64,000 nucleotides of DNA from Sapria himalayana (GCA_029783825.1 JAREIK010001333.1:707090-771089); one strand, 5' to 3'; counted from the first letter of the stretch, positions 1 through 12,446 are shown. The notes: generated by a model not told the origin, from the sequence alone. A program made the numbers and translations.

Positions 1-3000
1 TGAAAATTATTAATTGTTTTTCTGAATTACAACCAAAATTAGCATGGGAAAATATATAAATAGCTAGAGAATTTCTGTCTTTCATAAATTTGATAAGAAA
101 ATTTTTTTTCTCGTTAATTTTATACGGCAAGCACTTTAGTTTGAGATTATTTCCATCGTAAATCCGTTGTTATTATATTTTAGTAATGGAATTTTTTAAT
201 ATAGCTAGGAAAATTTTTTTAGCTATTTGGCCTTTTTTTTGTAGTGGTAGAATATCTAAAAAGTAGTCAACTCACATTGACATAAAATTTCAAAAACTAT
301 CTCGGTCACTAACAAAATCTTATAAAAAGTGTCATTTGGCATTTCATCATCTTAACTTTCTCATGGAATGATAAATTATCAGTCCTTTTATGCTCATACT
401 CTCTCTACATATACTATAATTAGTGGGACCTCTAATCCCAACGATCACATCTTGCACCTCTATCAAGTCATGATCTTCAATTTGAGCATTGATCCTTATT
501 ATACAATGAATTTTTGACTAGCATACAATGCCTATATTAAACTAGTTTCATAAGCCCCAACAAAGATTAATTAATTATTACAAAGACTAGTGTGATATAT
601 TCATCATACAACATCTCTCCTAAGCATGACAAAAACTTAACATCAATAATCTCCAAAATATCAATCTTATAGTAGGGGAATTAATATGGAATTTTACTTA
701 GAAATATAGAAAGGTCATATAATAGTTTAATCCATGTAGTATGAATGTCATTTTTCAAATATTTTAAAAAAATTTCTTTTCCACAATAGTTTCTTTGAGT
801 GTCTATCTCTAGAGAGGATAACTAATTATTAGTAATTATGTTGGATGGTAGAAAATTATTTAGTTCTAGAAGATAATGTATGAACAAATGCTAGAGGAGC
901 GATGATAATTATATTTTTGGCTAAAAAAGAGATGAGTTTGAAAAAAAGATGCCATAGTCACCACAAACAACATGAAAAAGATATTTTTTAAATTATGCCC
1001 CTCAAAATTATTAATGCACAAGTTTTCTCAATAGTTCATCTTGTTGGAATTATATTTAAACTTAAAAGTATTTGATTGTAATAAATATTTATTAAATGCA
1101 TTTTGCCACTTCAACTCTATGAGAATCTATAATGAACTAAGTTAGAATTTATATATAAGGCACATATGTCCTTTATTCCACATTATAGATGATTTGGCAG
1201 GTAGAATTTGACTTATACATGTAATATCAAATCATTAGTTTTTACTAAATATAATCCATCAATTCACAATCTAAAAAGAGTTGGATAGACCATTAGTGAG
1301 ATTGTAGCACAAGATTTTAGTAGGTTTATCTTCATTATGGAGAATGGTAAAATTCCAACTTGTTCTACTAGTACACATGAGTGTATTGAATGAGACAACC
1401 TCAAGATAATTATTTTATATTGATACATAATATCATTCTCAATCTTGAAATAATTAATAAACACATGTACTTGTTAATAATTATTTTGATTTATATAGAG
1501 TGAGATATATGGAAAGATTTATAAGCTCAGTGATTTGGATAACTACATTAATATCATATTAACTACATGATAAAATAAAATTGTTGATAAATCCATGATA
1601 AAATAAAATAAAATAACTACTATATTAACTACATGGTAAATATTAATTATTGATAAATCCATATCATATTACAAGGATTGATGATATCCTTTGAGGATAC
1701 TTATAAGTTTCAATAATGGCAAATGCTATATGTAGAATTTTAATTTGGGATATCAAATATGTTAAGTGTGAGTTCCCAAAAAAATTATAACATATTGATT
1801 AAATAAAATTGTTATTAATTTAATTTAATCAATAAATATCTATAATCTTAACTTGAGAAGATTAACAAGTATTAAATAACAAAATACTTTAATTATTTTA
1901 AATAAGTGATGAAGTACAATTATAAGTCTATAATGGAATGAATTATAATTGATGTAAATGGTATTATTTAATTTACATTGAAAACAAAAAATCTTGTTTA
2001 AGCTTGGGTCTCTTCCATAGTATTAACCATTGTCATAAGTAATAGTTTCATAAATCATAAAAAAAATTTTATTTTTTCTCTAATTATATAATATATAATA
2101 AATTTCTTTTATGTGTGATTTAATAAAAAATCACATCACTTTGTGTAATATGCGATTTGTGCTTGTTAAGTGAAGTAGAGAAAGAAGAGTATCATACTCT
2201 CTTCTTCCTCAGTTTTGTTTTGGTGTGGGATATATGGTAGATATCATAGGCTTCGAGCAATAGATCCACTACAAATGGAGCCCTCTAAAAATGAATAGGG
2301 TATGTATTCTACTATTTGAATAACTCACATCATGGTTTGATAAGCACTCAAAAAACCACAAGATTTGTGGGATTCAAATCTACAACACAACTAATATTAG
2401 GATTTAGGTTGATAGTTTCCTTCCATTTAGATCCCTCAAAATGGATTGGATATGTCATTATTTATACATGATGACCATAGCCATCATCTAGCATAATTAC
2501 AAAATCACTATGTTATAAATTGAGATGCTCATTAAAGTTGCAAACATGAATTAATATATTATAAATATAAGTCGAGCACAAAGACTCATCTAAAAAATAA
2601 AAATAAATATTAAATATGTCACTATTCACATTCAGCATATCCATAAAAAACAAACTTAAGGGTCAACTTCATCCTAGTGCTTAGCCGGTACCCTTCATCT
2701 TTTATTATGACCTATATGTTAGCTACAATATTTGTATCTTCTGAAAAACTAATTATATCTACCACCCCAACATTACTAGTATCCATAAAAAGGGATGGAA
2801 ACCCACATAAGATGATTCTTCACAATTATATGTATCAATTTTTACTACATCTTTAATTGTTACATTTTTCTTGTTTAGATATTAAAATATCTATATGAAT
2901 GAGTAGAAAGAACATAAATAGTTTATATTATACCTTGAAATTGGGTGCATATTTTGGAGGAAAAAAGAGTAGTTCAACTTAGGTGTATTTAGAGAAATGG

Positions 3001-3062
3001 TAGCACAAGAATGTTGTTATGTTGGCTATCAAATTGTAGCATTAGCTAATGACTAAGCTAAT
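1..3062. other. AT-rich sequence without a recognisable gene
   Basis: No open frame here reads like a known protein, and the few short ORFs have simple, AT-driven composition. By position this should hold the leader and 5' LTR of the gypsy element whose gag starts near 3063. I looked for a counterpart of its 3' LTR (24446 onward) and for a primer binding site and found neither. The 5' LTR is therefore outside the window, deleted or too diverged to see. Confidence 0.5.
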
Positions 3063-4168
3063 ATGAGGGATCATGCCATATCAATTATTCATGAGTTCAA
3101 TGCGAGCATAGTGATTCCAAAATCCTTGCTTCTTAGTTTGAATTATAACCTGTGATATTTCAACTATTTCAAACAATATGACAATTAAGTGGGATGCCCA
3201 AGAAAGATCATTACCTTTATCTCATCTTGTTTATGGAAGTTACTAATTCATTCAATATATATTGAGTCATAGAGGAAACTCTATGCCTAAAATTATTCTT
3301 TATTCTTTGAGAGATATGGTCAGAGTATTACTGAATATTTTACCTCATTATTTGATCAATTCATGGAATGGTATGATGGAGAAGTTCTTATTGAGATATT
3401 TTTCCCCAACCAATAATTAGAAAATGATGAGTTTCATTACTTATATTCAGCAATTTTAGGAAAAATCTTTTTACGAGGAATGAGACAAGTTCAAGGAGTT
3501 TCTAAGGATGTGACCACATCATTCGATTTTTCATTGAATCCAAATGCCAATATTTTACAATGTTGTATTGCTCAAACTCATGTAGTGATATATGCTTCTG
3601 CAATTGAAGCTCTATTTCTCAAATCTTACTATAGAGCATATAAGATTTTGGAAAGGATAACTTGCAAAAACTATCATTGACCTACTATATCTTACAACAA
3701 ATCTTACAATACTACATGGAAGTCTACTTATTTTTTTATGTAGGTTTGACTATTGTATCTTGTGTAATATTATGTGATATAAGATATTTATTTGATAATT
3801 ATCCATCTAGTCTAAGTTATGCAAGTTATATGAGGAATTATAACAAAAACAATAACTCATACTTCAAGCATTACAATATTGGATGGAAGCAATAAACTAA
3901 CTTTCTTGGAGTAATCAAGGCCATACCTTTTAATGTACCTCGAACACTAGCTACATCACTTGGTTTCTAGTAGAATATTCTATCTCGAAAATTAAATGTT
4001 CATGATCTCAAGCCCTCTTGAAAAGTTATTAAATGAATATATGGCTAAGAATAATCCCATAATTAAAATTCAAATTGTATCATCGAAGAAAATAGAGAAC
4101 CAAATGAGGTAATTTGCAAATGAAATAAATAATCACTCCTGAGATTCTTTGTCAAGTGAAATAGAAAA
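3063..4168 (+). pseudogene. Gypsy gag, N-terminal part, interrupted by copia
   Basis: From the ATG at 3063 the frame gives a retrotransposon capsid sequence with frameshifts and stops. Recognisable stretches include SLRDMVRVLLNILP near 3310, an EKFLLRYFSPTNN-like segment near 3380, and a capsid C-terminal part at 3480-3680 ending in YKILERITCKNYH. A broken zinc-knuckle-like stretch with Cys residues and YNKNNN follows near 3750-3860. The reading continues to SSEIEN immediately before the copia LTR at 4169 and resumes at 9401 with the conserved motif ITLKSSKE. In a functional element gag forms the virus-like particle that packages element RNA. This copy cannot be translated through. Confidence 0.8.
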
Positions 4169-4736
4169 TGTTGTACATGTAATTTGTTTTTTGATAATCT
4201 GTTTGTATAATAAAATGTTTTTGTTTTAATATTTTCATGTAAGTGTAGGAAAGGAAATATTAAGAGGTTGGGGATGCAGCGTAGTACAATAACGGAGGTC
4301 CCACTAACAGATCAGTGTGCCGAAATTTTTGGAGCAAAGCCTGACCCATCCCATGATCCGACCCGCTCCGGTTAAATGAACTGAAAAAATTTTTATTATA
4401 AAAGATTTTGTAATTTTTAATTTTGGGTTACTATTTTTGGGCTTGGGAACTGTTCATCATCTTCTCTCTCTTTGTGTAATTTATCATGACTGCTCTGTGC
4501 AACACATACTGTAAGATGATTTTGTTGGTTTAATTTGTAACGCATAAGTATTTTCTGGTGGATGTAGCTAGTCTTACTGAGTGACTAGTGAACCACATTA
4601 TTTCTGGTGTTCTATTTTTTGTTTTTGATTCTGCCATGGTTGGATTGTGGATTGGATATATATTATTTGTTTTTTTGTTGTTCTTGTTGTCTTCTTTATC
4701 TTAATATCACCACTGTGGAAGCTTAATTGCCCAACA
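4169..4736 (+). repeat. Copia left (5') LTR
   Basis: This 568-bp repeat begins TGTTGTACATG and ends CCCAACA. It matches the right LTR along its whole length with scattered substitutions and small indels. A related third copy stands alone at 29257-29747. The LTR should hold promoter and polyadenylation signals. The segment around 4250-4330 is the part best conserved in all three copies. Confidence 0.93.
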
Positions 4737-4738
4737 AT

Positions 4739-4750
4739 TGGTAGTAGAGC
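4739..4750 (+). other. Copia primer binding site (tRNA-iMet type)
   Basis: The sequence TTGGTAGTAGAGCG just inside the left LTR resembles the usual plant copia primer site TGGTATCAGAGC, complementary to the 3' end of initiator methionine tRNA. About two of twelve bases differ. Minus-strand DNA synthesis would start here. Confidence 0.8.
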
Positions 4751-4776
4751 GGGTTTGGGAAATTTTTCGATAAATT

Positions 4777-5600
4777 GTGCTATTGGGGTTTATGATTTTT
4801 CTATACAAGCGATATTTTGTTGAAATAGTTGGAACCCTAAACACCACGATCGAGAAATTCAATGGCAGAAATGGGTTTAGTATGTGGCAGATTAAAATGC
4901 AAGTGCATTTGACAATTTTTGATATTTGGAGTCCTCTGGTTCAAGGCTTCAGTCCTCACATTACTACTGCTCTTGGAATAACTAAGGCTGAGGCTTGGAG
5001 ACATGAAGAGAAAGGACACTCCACCATTCTGTTAAGCTTGTTAGATGAAGTCATTGCTGAGGTAGCAGATGAGGAATCTGTTGTAGGATTGTGGCTCAAG
5101 CTTGATTCACTGTATATGACTAATTCATTGACAAACAAGCTTTTATTGAAGAGAAGACTGTTCACACTGAGGATGCAAGAGGGAACCTCTTTGAAGAAGC
5201 ATTTAGTTGACTTAAACAGCATCCTCATGAACCTTAAAAGTGTGGATGCTAAGGTGGAAGATGAAGATGTTGCACTTATACTTTAAGTTTCTCTTCCTCC
5301 TTCCTATGAGAATTTTGTCGAATCTCTCATTGTGGGAAAAGAAGAGATTACACTATAAGATGTTCGGGCTTCCCTATACTCTAGAGAGATGAGGCAGAAG
5401 GCTGCGGTTGAACAATTTGAACAACATTCTGCTGGATTGGTGGTGACAAATAGAAGGCCATAGCCTATTCCATTCAAGAAGAAGGGAAATAAGCTTCAGA
5501 AGAGGTCAAAGGAGGGTGACACTTGTCACTACCATAAACAAAAAGGGCATTAGAAAATTGAATGCCTGAAGAAGAGAGCAGGGCATGAACAGGAAGGTCA
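4777..5600 (+). pseudogene. Copia gag (capsid and zinc knuckle)
   Basis: The open stretch 4777-5285 contains a typical copia gag N-terminus (KFNGRNGFSMWQIKM near residues 28-42) and the helical gag domain (LWLKLDSLYM, LLLKRRLFTLRM). A TAA at 5283-5285 breaks it, and the same frame continues with further stops at 5356 and 5461. The zinc knuckle at 5524-5565 reads CHYHKQKGH-stop-KIEC. The expected second cysteine is His and a TAG replaces a residue, so a functional CCHC finger is gone. In an intact element gag assembles the particle. Leader codons before about 4834 may not be translated. Confidence 0.85.
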
Positions 5601-5625
5601 GCCTAATCCCCCACCTACTACTGAT

Positions 5626-6000
5626 GTGACCTTTGATGATCTGGATGATAGAGAAGACCTTGTGCTGGTAACCTCCACAATGATCGCAAGATCAGATTCT
5701 TGGATCCTAGATACTAGTGCTTCCTTTCATATAAGCACTCACTTGGAGTGGTTCAGCATATATGACATGAAGGAAGCTGGCCATGCTGTGGTGGGGAACA
5801 GCCAACCATCTAAGATGGTTGGAATCAGCACGGTCAGACTGAGAACTTGGGATGGTCGAATAGTCTCACTTTCAATGTGAGATATGTCCCTGAGATGAAA
5901 ATAAATCTCATTTCTCTTGGTGTTCTAGATGATCAGAAATATTCAATTAATGGTAGAGAGGGAACACTAAATGTTCACCGAGGAGATGATATTGTACTAA
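5626..6000 (+). pseudogene. Copia aspartic protease
   Basis: The frame from 5626 holds SWILDTSASFHIS. The catalytic triad is at 5710-5718 and reads Asp-Thr-Ser, where most copia proteases have Asp-Thr-Gly. A frameshift near 5860-5880 ends the open stretch, after which RYVPEMK-like coding continues in another frame. The enzyme would cut the Gag-Pol polyprotein. Confidence 0.8.
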
Positions 6001-6059
6001 AGGGGTAGAAGACAAGAACGTTATACACACTGATAGGTTCCACAGAGACATGGGTTATT

Positions 6060-7050
6060 ACTATCACATCTGAAAAGCCAGCATCTAAAGACAAGGCTGA
6101 ACTTACCAGACTGTGGCATATGTGGCTCGCACATATGGGAGAGAAATATATGAAAATTCTTTCTGATCTTAATCTTCTTGTTGGTCATAGAGTCGGTAAA
6201 TTAAATTTTTGTGATTATTGTGTCTTTGGTAAGAAATTTAAAACTAAGTTCGGTAAGGCCATACATTGTACAAATAGTATTTTGGATCATATCCATGCTG
6301 ACTGTTGGGGCCATTCTAGAGTCACATCTCTTGGGGGTGCTCGATTTTATTTATGTTTAGTTGATGATTTTTCCAGGATGTCTTGGGTATTCATGATGAA
6401 ACATAAATCTGAGACTTTTATAAAGTTTAAGCAGTGGGTTAGTTTAGTAAAAAACCAAACACAAAAGAAGGTTAAACTATTATGAACATATAATGGTCTA
6501 AAATTTTGTTCGTCTGAATTTGAGGAATTTTGTAAGGACAAAGGTATAGCGAGACACAAAATGGTTAGAGACACTCCTCAGCAGAATGGCATTGCTGAAA
6601 GAATAAACCAAACTCTTTTGCAGAAAACTAGATGTATGCACTCTCAATCAGGCTTAAGCAAGGAGTTTTGGGCTGAAACTATTAATATAGTATGCCATCT
6701 GATAAACATATCACCACATAGTGGAATTAATTTCAAATTTCCATTTGAGGTGTGGACTAGTAAACCTATAGATTATTTTAATCTGAAAGTGTTTGGTTGT
6801 GTTGCATACTATCATGTAAATGATGGTAAGCTTGAACCACGAGCAAAAAAAGCAATATTTTTAGGATATGGTGATGGAGTCAAGGGATTCTATATCTAGT
6901 CACCATCTAAAAAAAGAGTGATTCTTTCTAGGAGTGTCACCTTTGATGAAAGTATCATTTTAAGACAAGTACCTTGTCATATCCAGTTACATGATGCTCC
7001 TCAGTCTAAACTTAAGGTGAAGTTAAAATCTGAATTTTAGCTCCGTGAAG
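6060..7050 (+). pseudogene. Copia integrase
   Basis: The pre-integrase zinc-binding motif is visible as H...H (WHMWLAHM near 6114) followed by CDYC near 6210. The first catalytic Asp is in the HADCWGHS stretch near 6296. The second is lost: the expected TDNG reads TYNG at 6486-6497, right after a TGA stop (6483-6485). The catalytic Glu survives in QQNGIAERIN (near 6580). The C-terminal copia motif GCVAYYHV and FLGYGDG follow, with another stop at 6897. Integrase would join element cDNA to the host chromosome. Loss of one DDE aspartate disables this copy whatever happens at the stops. Confidence 0.87.
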
Positions 7051-7051
7051 G

Positions 7052-8270
7052 ATGCCTATTGTCTCTAGACAAACAATAGTTAATCATAAAAATGATGTTA
7101 TGTCTATTATTGAACCTGATCCTAAACCTGCACCTGAAGAATCTATTCCCTACTGCATTGCAAGGGATAGACAGAGAAGGGTGAATGTACATCCTCCTCT
7201 GAGATTTGGCTTTGATGAATTTGTAGGGTTTGCCCTACAAGTTATCGAAGAGATTGATATTCCTGAACCATCCTTCTTCAGAAATGCTATTATATGTCCT
7301 GAATTTGAGTCATGGTTAGTTGCTATGAATGAAGAGATTGAATCTCTTCATAAGAATGGTACTTGGATTATTGTACCTAAACCTAAAGGGAGAAAGATAG
7401 TTTCTTGCAAATGGATTTTCAAGAAGAAAAATGATGCCTCAATAGCTGGTGGTGTAAAGTTTAAGGTATGTTTAGTTGCAAGAGGGTTCAGTCAGAAAGA
7501 GGGTATTGATTATAATGAGATATTTTCTCATGTAGTTTGACATATCTCAATCAGGGTGCTTTTAGTATTAGTAGCACATCAGAACCTTAAACTTGAGCAA
7601 CTAGATGTTAAAATTGCATTTCTTCGTGGAGAACTAGATGAAGAAATTTACATGAGTCAGCCTGAGAGTTTTGAGGTATCAAGTAAGAAAACCCATGTGT
7701 GCAAACTTCTGAAGTCTCTTTATGGACTTAAGCAGTCTCCCCGTCAATGGTACAAAAGATTTTACTATTTCATGACTACTCATGGATACAGTAGATGTGA
7801 TCATGACTACTATGTTTATTTCAAAAGGCACAAGGATGAGTCATATATCTATTTGCTATTGTATATAGATGATATGCTTATTGCTACCAGAAATAAATTT
7901 GATATTCAGGAACTGAAAGATCATCTCTGTTCTGAATTTGATATGAATCATATTGGAGGAGCAAAGCAAATTTTGGATATGGAAATATTCAGAGATAGAA
8001 TTAAAAGAAATTTATTTCTTTCACAGAAACAATATATTCAGAAACTTCTATCTAGATATGGAATGGCTTCTTGTAAGCCTTAATCCATACCATTTGCTTC
8101 TGACCTCTATCTAACATTAGAATATTGTCCTCAATCTGAATCTGACAAGGAACAAATGTCTAAGGTTCCTTATTCTAGTGCTGTCAGGAGCCTCATGTAA
8201 CTTATGGTGTGCACCTAACCTGATATTGCTCATGCAGTAAGTGTAGTGAGTAGGTTTATGATAAACCTTG
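7052..8270 (+). pseudogene. Copia reverse transcriptase
   Basis: The domain starts near 7310 (SWLVAMNEEIESL) and continues with CKWIFKKK, VARGFSQKEGIDY, LDVKIAFLRGELDEEIYM, LYGLKQSPRQWY and the active-site loop YIDDML near 7862-7880. All these copia RT blocks are recognisable and the catalytic Asp pair is present. A TGA at 7538-7540 splits the domain. Stops at 8081 and in the following PDIAHA region break the connection to RNase H. RT would copy genomic RNA into cDNA within the particle. Confidence 0.9.
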
Positions 8271-8757
8271 GTCAAGAGCACTAGAAAGTTGTTAAGAGGA
8301 TACTTAGGTACCTCAAGGGGACTTCTGATGTTGGTCTGATATTTGGTAATGAATCTGAACTCATGCTGGCAGGATATTCTGATTCTGACTATACAGGAGA
8401 TGTTGATAGTAGATGGTCTATGACTGGTTATGTTTTCACTGTATGTGGTTATGTAGTTAGCTGGAAAGTCATACTGCAATCTTCTATTACTTTATCTTCT
8501 ATTGAAGCAGAGTATATGTCTCTGACTGAAGCTGTGAAGGAAGGGATATGGCTGAAAGGCTTTCTCAAGGACTTTGGTCTTTATGAAGAGGACAAAGTAC
8601 ATTGATGTGTGATATCATTTCTTTCGATCTGAGAAGAGGGTACAAGTAAAGAAGATTGCAACTTCTGATAATCCAGCTGATATGTTTACCAAACCTATTA
8701 CTCTAAATAAGTTAAGACACTATCTTGACTTACTAAACATATCAAATTATATGTAGT
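8271..8757 (+). pseudogene. Copia RNase H with internal deletion
   Basis: The sequence reads KRILRYLKGTSDVG, then GYSDSDYTGD with the first catalytic Asp, and SSIEAEYM with the catalytic Glu near 8500. After KVH at 8605 the expected segment carrying the next catalytic Asp is missing. The reading resumes in another frame as YIDV-stop-YHFF and ends with NPADMFTKPI near 8670-8700. About 60-70 bases appear to be deleted, judged against the usual copia layout. Pol ends shortly before the polypurine tract. Confidence 0.8.
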
Positions 8758-8811
8758 CTTTTTGGACTAACTATTTATAGAGAGTCTCTCTATCTGTATG
8801 CAAAACAAATT

Positions 8812-8822
8812 AAGGTGGAGAT
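8812..8822 (+). other. Copia polypurine tract
   Basis: AAGGTGGAGA lies immediately before the TG of the right LTR, the usual place and composition of the plus-strand primer in plant copia elements. Confidence 0.75.
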
Positions 8823-9400
8823 TGCTGTATATGTAATTTGTTTTTTGATAATTTGTTTGTATAACCAAATGTTTCTATTTTAATATTTCATGTAAGTGCA
8901 GGAAAGAAAATATTAAGAGGCCGGGGATGCAGTAGTAGCACAATAATGGAGGTCCCACTGACCGGTAAGTGGGCTGAAATTTTTGGAGTAGAGCCTGACC
9001 CATCCCATGATCCAACCCGCTCTGGTTAAATGAGCCGAGATAATTTTTATTATAACATATTTTGTAATTTTTAATTTTGGTTTGCTATTTTTGGACATGG
9101 AAAATGTTCATCATCATCATCTCTCTCTCTCTTTCTGCACGATTTATTGTGACTCCTCTGTGCTGCACATACTGTAAGACGTTTTTGTTGGTTTAATCTA
9201 TAATGCATAAGTGTTTTCTGGTGAATGCAGTTAGTCGTACTGAGCGACTAGCGAACCACGTTATTTCTGATATTCTATTTCTCGTTTTTTATTTTTCCTT
9301 GGTTGGTTTGTGGATTGGACATATATTGTTCTTTTTTTCTATTATTCTTGTTGTCTTCTATATCTTAATATCACCAGCGTGGAAGCACAATTGCCCAACA
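8823..9400 (+). repeat. Copia right (3') LTR
   Basis: This 578-bp repeat begins TGCTGTATATG and ends CCCAACA, matching 4169-4736. The base after it restarts the gypsy gag reading. The mismatches between the two LTRs give a rough age for the insertion; I did not count them exactly. Confidence 0.93.
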
Positions 9401-10100
9401 TAAAATATAATCACAAACAACATTGCAATATTATCACTTTGAAGAGCAGTAAAGAATTAAAAATGATTGTAAATACTTCTAATAGATCAAAAAGGTCCAC
9501 TTCAATTCAATCACGTTAGGAGAGAAGAGAAGGAGATGAAAATTTGAAAAAAAAAATCTATCCTAGTCAAGGATGATATAGTATTACCACCACAAAATTT
9601 GCGAGGAAAGCATAATGAGTGACCATCACAATTGTTTTTTCAATAATACCACAAACAACCACAATAAAGATAATTTAGAAAAAATCTAGTATCAAAAAGC
9701 AACTACACATAACATATCGCTAATAGAAGTTTTGGAGCAAATGCCAAACTATGCTAAATTCTTAAAAGTTATTCTCTCCAAAAAGAAAAGATTTGAAGAT
9801 CTTTAAATTTTAACACTTACAAATGAATGAACCTCTATTTTACAATTCAACATCTCTTCCTAGTTGAAGGATCATGAAAATTTTACAATATCATGCTCAA
9901 TTGATAGTATTATTTATGCAAAAGTTTTATGTGATTTAGTAGCAAGTATTAACTTGATGTCAATATCATCTTCAATTAGCTAGGTATTGGAGAAGCTTTG
10001 CCTGATATAGCTACTCTCCAACTTACTAATAGATCATTTCCTTACCTAAAAAAAATTGAAGATGAGTTAGTGTAAGTGGACAAGTTCATCTCTATATTTT
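9401..10100 (+). pseudogene. Gypsy gag C-terminus and aspartic protease
   Basis: Directly after the copia LTR the frame reads NIITLKSSKE (9430-9459), the conserved gag-protease linker of Athila/Tat elements. From about 9735 it reads EQMPNYAKFLK, then SKKKRFEDL, and the protease core CDLVASINLMS at 9930-9962. The usual Asp-Leu-Gly-Ala reads Asp-Leu-Val-Ala, an active-site change, and several stops intervene. A SLTLQLADR-like segment follows near 10010. This is the downstream half of the gene cut by the copia insertion. Confidence 0.8.
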
Positions 10101-11078
10101 TTATATTGTTAGATTACAAACTTGATAGATAAGTTCTCATCATCTTGGTGTGTTCATTCCTTTCTATTATGATAACTTTAATTGATATGCAAAAAAGAAT
10201 AGCTTATCATGAAAGCTATTAATCAATAAGTAACCTTTAATGTATTTGATATCATGCATTATCTAGATAAGGTAGAAAATTATTTAGCCACCAATATTTT
10301 GCACTCAATTATGAATGATAATTATGTTGAAAAATTAATGAAGGTATTGTTTCTTGACCAACTTGAAGAGGAGAGTGAAAAATGAAGAAGCTTTGGTCAC
10401 TAATATAAAAGTTAGAAGTACTTATTTTATATGAAAACTATTTTGAACTTTTAGACTTATCAGGTATATCATTTAAATATTCCAAGTCATCCAATGAAAA
10501 ACCACTAGTGTTGAAGATGAAAAAACAACCTTCATAGTTAAAAGATATTTTTATAAGATAATACGGCACTAGTCCATTGATTATCTCATTTATTATTGAT
10601 TTTAAATAAGAATAGACATTTCTCACAATTTTGAGGAAGTATAACAAAGAAATTTGAGTGAACAAAGACTAATATAAATGGAATCAGCCCTTACATTTAT
10701 GTGCACAACATTCAACTAAAGGAATGCTAGAGGACTTCCATGGAACAATAGTGATGGTTGAACCCAATTATAAAAGAGGTTGTTAAAAAAGAGGTGATCA
10801 AGTGGCTGGATACAAATATTATTTATCCAATATTAGAATGTTTTTGGGTCACCTCAATTAAATGTATTCTAAACAAAGGATAAATACTACTTTTCCTTGT
10901 TATTTATTGATCACATGCTTGATAGACTCACAAAAAAGAAGTAGTACTACTTTGTAGATGAATATTTTAGTTACAATAAGATTGTTATACCACTCGAGGA
11001 TCAAGAGAAAATGACATTTACTTGCCATTATGATATTTTCATATTTAGAAGAATTCCTTTGACATTATGCACTGCTCA
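10101..11078 (+). pseudogene. Gypsy protease-RT linker and RT N-terminal part
   Basis: The linker region (10100-10700) is poorly conserved. RT becomes clear at 10761 with NPIIKEVVKKEVIKWLD followed by NIIYPILECFWV. After frameshifts the palm region appears as EDQEKMTFTCHYDIF (about 10998-11042) and RRIPLTLCTAQT, ending at the CACTA insertion. The match to gypsy RT stops exactly at base 11081 and resumes after 20773. Confidence 0.82.
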
Positions 11079-11081
11079 AAC
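11079..11081. other. CACTA target-site duplication, left
   Basis: AAC here is repeated at 20771-20773, directly outside the opposite end. Three-base duplications are typical of CACTA insertions. Confidence 0.8.
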
Positions 11082-11099
11082 CACTACTAAAAATAATGA

Positions 11100-12290
11100 G
11101 GATATCGACCTAAAAATTAGGTCGGTAATTTCTTTCCAAATCATGATTATTTAGAGACCAAAAAAGGATATTGAAAAAAAAATTTCAAACCAAATTTCCA
11201 AACAAAGACCGACCATAATTATCGATCAAATATTTTTGGTCGGAAATTGGTATCTAAATTAGGATAGAATTATCAAATACAAATTGCCGACAAATTCATG
11301 ACCATTTAACGGCCAAATATATATTACCATTAAAATTAGTCGGTAGAATGATTTTTCAAATTATTTATAATTTTGTATTTACCGACCATTTACCGACCAA
11401 ATATATAGGTCGGTAATTACTAATATATTCATAACTATTTAGAGATCCAAAGAGGGGCATCGAAAAAAAACATATTTCCGACTAAATTTCCAGCCAAATA
11501 CTGACCATATATTACCGACCAAATGTTTTTAGTTGGGAATTATTCTGTAAATTAGGAGAGAATTAGTGAAAAAATATTATCGAAAGATTACTAACCATTT
11601 AACGACCATATAACCATGTAAAATAGTTGGTAAAGTAGTTTTTTAATATATTTATGATGTCGTAATTACCGATCAAACTACCAATAGAATATATAGGTCG
11701 GTAATTACAGACCAATTCATGACCATTTAGAGACCAAAATGGGGTTTCAAAAAAACAAATATTTCTTACAAAATTTCCGAACAAAGACCTTCCATACTTA
11801 CCGACCAAATATCTTTGGCTAGAAATTGGTTTGTAAATTAGGAGGGAATTAGAGAAAAAAATTGCCGAAAAATTACTGACTATTTAACGATCAAAAATAT
11901 ATTATCAAAAAAATTAATCGGTAAAGTGGCTTTCTAAAATATTTATTACGTCGTAATTACCGACCAAACTACCGACCGAATATATAAGTTGGTAATTACT
12001 GACCAATTCATGACCATTTAGAGACCAAAATGGAATTTTGAAAAAAAAATATTCTCGACCAAATTCACGATCAAATCCGACCATACTTACCGACCAAATA
12101 TTTTTGGTCGGAAATTAGTCTGTAAATTATGATGAAATTAGCGAATAGAAATTGCCGACAAATTATCGATCATTTAACGACTAAAAATATATTACCATCA
12201 TAATTGGTAGGTAAAGTGGCATTCCAAAATATTTATAACTTTGTACTTACCGACCTTTTACCGACCATAATTTTGGTTGGTAATTTATAG
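11100..12290. repeat. Left sub-terminal tandem array of the CACTA element
   Basis: Four diverged copies of an approximately 288-bp unit start near 11121, 11409, 11697 and 11985 (the GGTCGGTAATT-like step recurs at this spacing). Each unit holds several ACCGACCA or GGTCGG motifs in both orientations. In En/Spm the sub-terminal motifs bind the TNPA protein and set up transposition; by analogy these are the likely binding sites. Confidence 0.85.
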
Positions 12291-12299
12291 GTTTAATTT

Positions 12300-12446
12300 T
12301 TTGATTTAAAATTTATTTACTAAGTCATTAACACTTACAAACATACGTATCTTAGCCATCTTAGTCTTTTTTCGAAGCAAAGGCAATACGCAACTGCAAG
12401 CATAAAATCGAAGAATTATTATCTCTTATTCTGAATCCGGGTAAGT
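12300..12446 (+). promoter_or_regulatory. Probable leader exon and splice donor of CACTA gene 1
   Basis: After the repeat array a short less AT-biased stretch (about 12350-12440) ends in CCGG followed by GTAAGT at 12441-12446, a good plant 5' splice site. The first protein-coding sequence is at 14246, after AG dinucleotides at 14239-14246. I infer an untranslated first exon and a 1.8-kb intron. No transcript evidence is available. Confidence 0.4.

Larger units (their letters stand above)
4169..9400 (+). mobile_element. Ty1/copia LTR retrotransposon, complete but mutated
   Basis: The element has a left LTR (4169-4736), a tRNA-iMet-type primer site (about 4739-4750), gag and pol in copia order (protease, integrase, RT, RNase H), a polypurine tract (about 8812-8822) and a right LTR (8823-9400). 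Both LTRs start TG and end CA. The flanking five bases are gaaaa on the left and taaaa on the right, a target duplication with one mismatch. It is inserted in the gag gene of the surrounding gypsy element. In-frame stops, frameshifts, a lost integrase aspartate and an RNase H deletion make it non-autonomous. Confidence 0.93.

Noticed and set aside
1..2900. Possible 5' LTR of the gypsy element
   Set aside because: No match to the 3' LTR start (TGATAGCTC) and no primer binding site were seen, so no LTR is called.
8117..8479. 120-codon minus-strand ORF
   Set aside because: It is a shadow of the copia RT-RNase H coding region on the opposite strand.
9203..9519. ORFs crossing the copia right LTR into gypsy gag
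   Set aside because: They are chance readings across an insertion junction. The gag part (ITLKSSKE) is annotated with the gypsy element.
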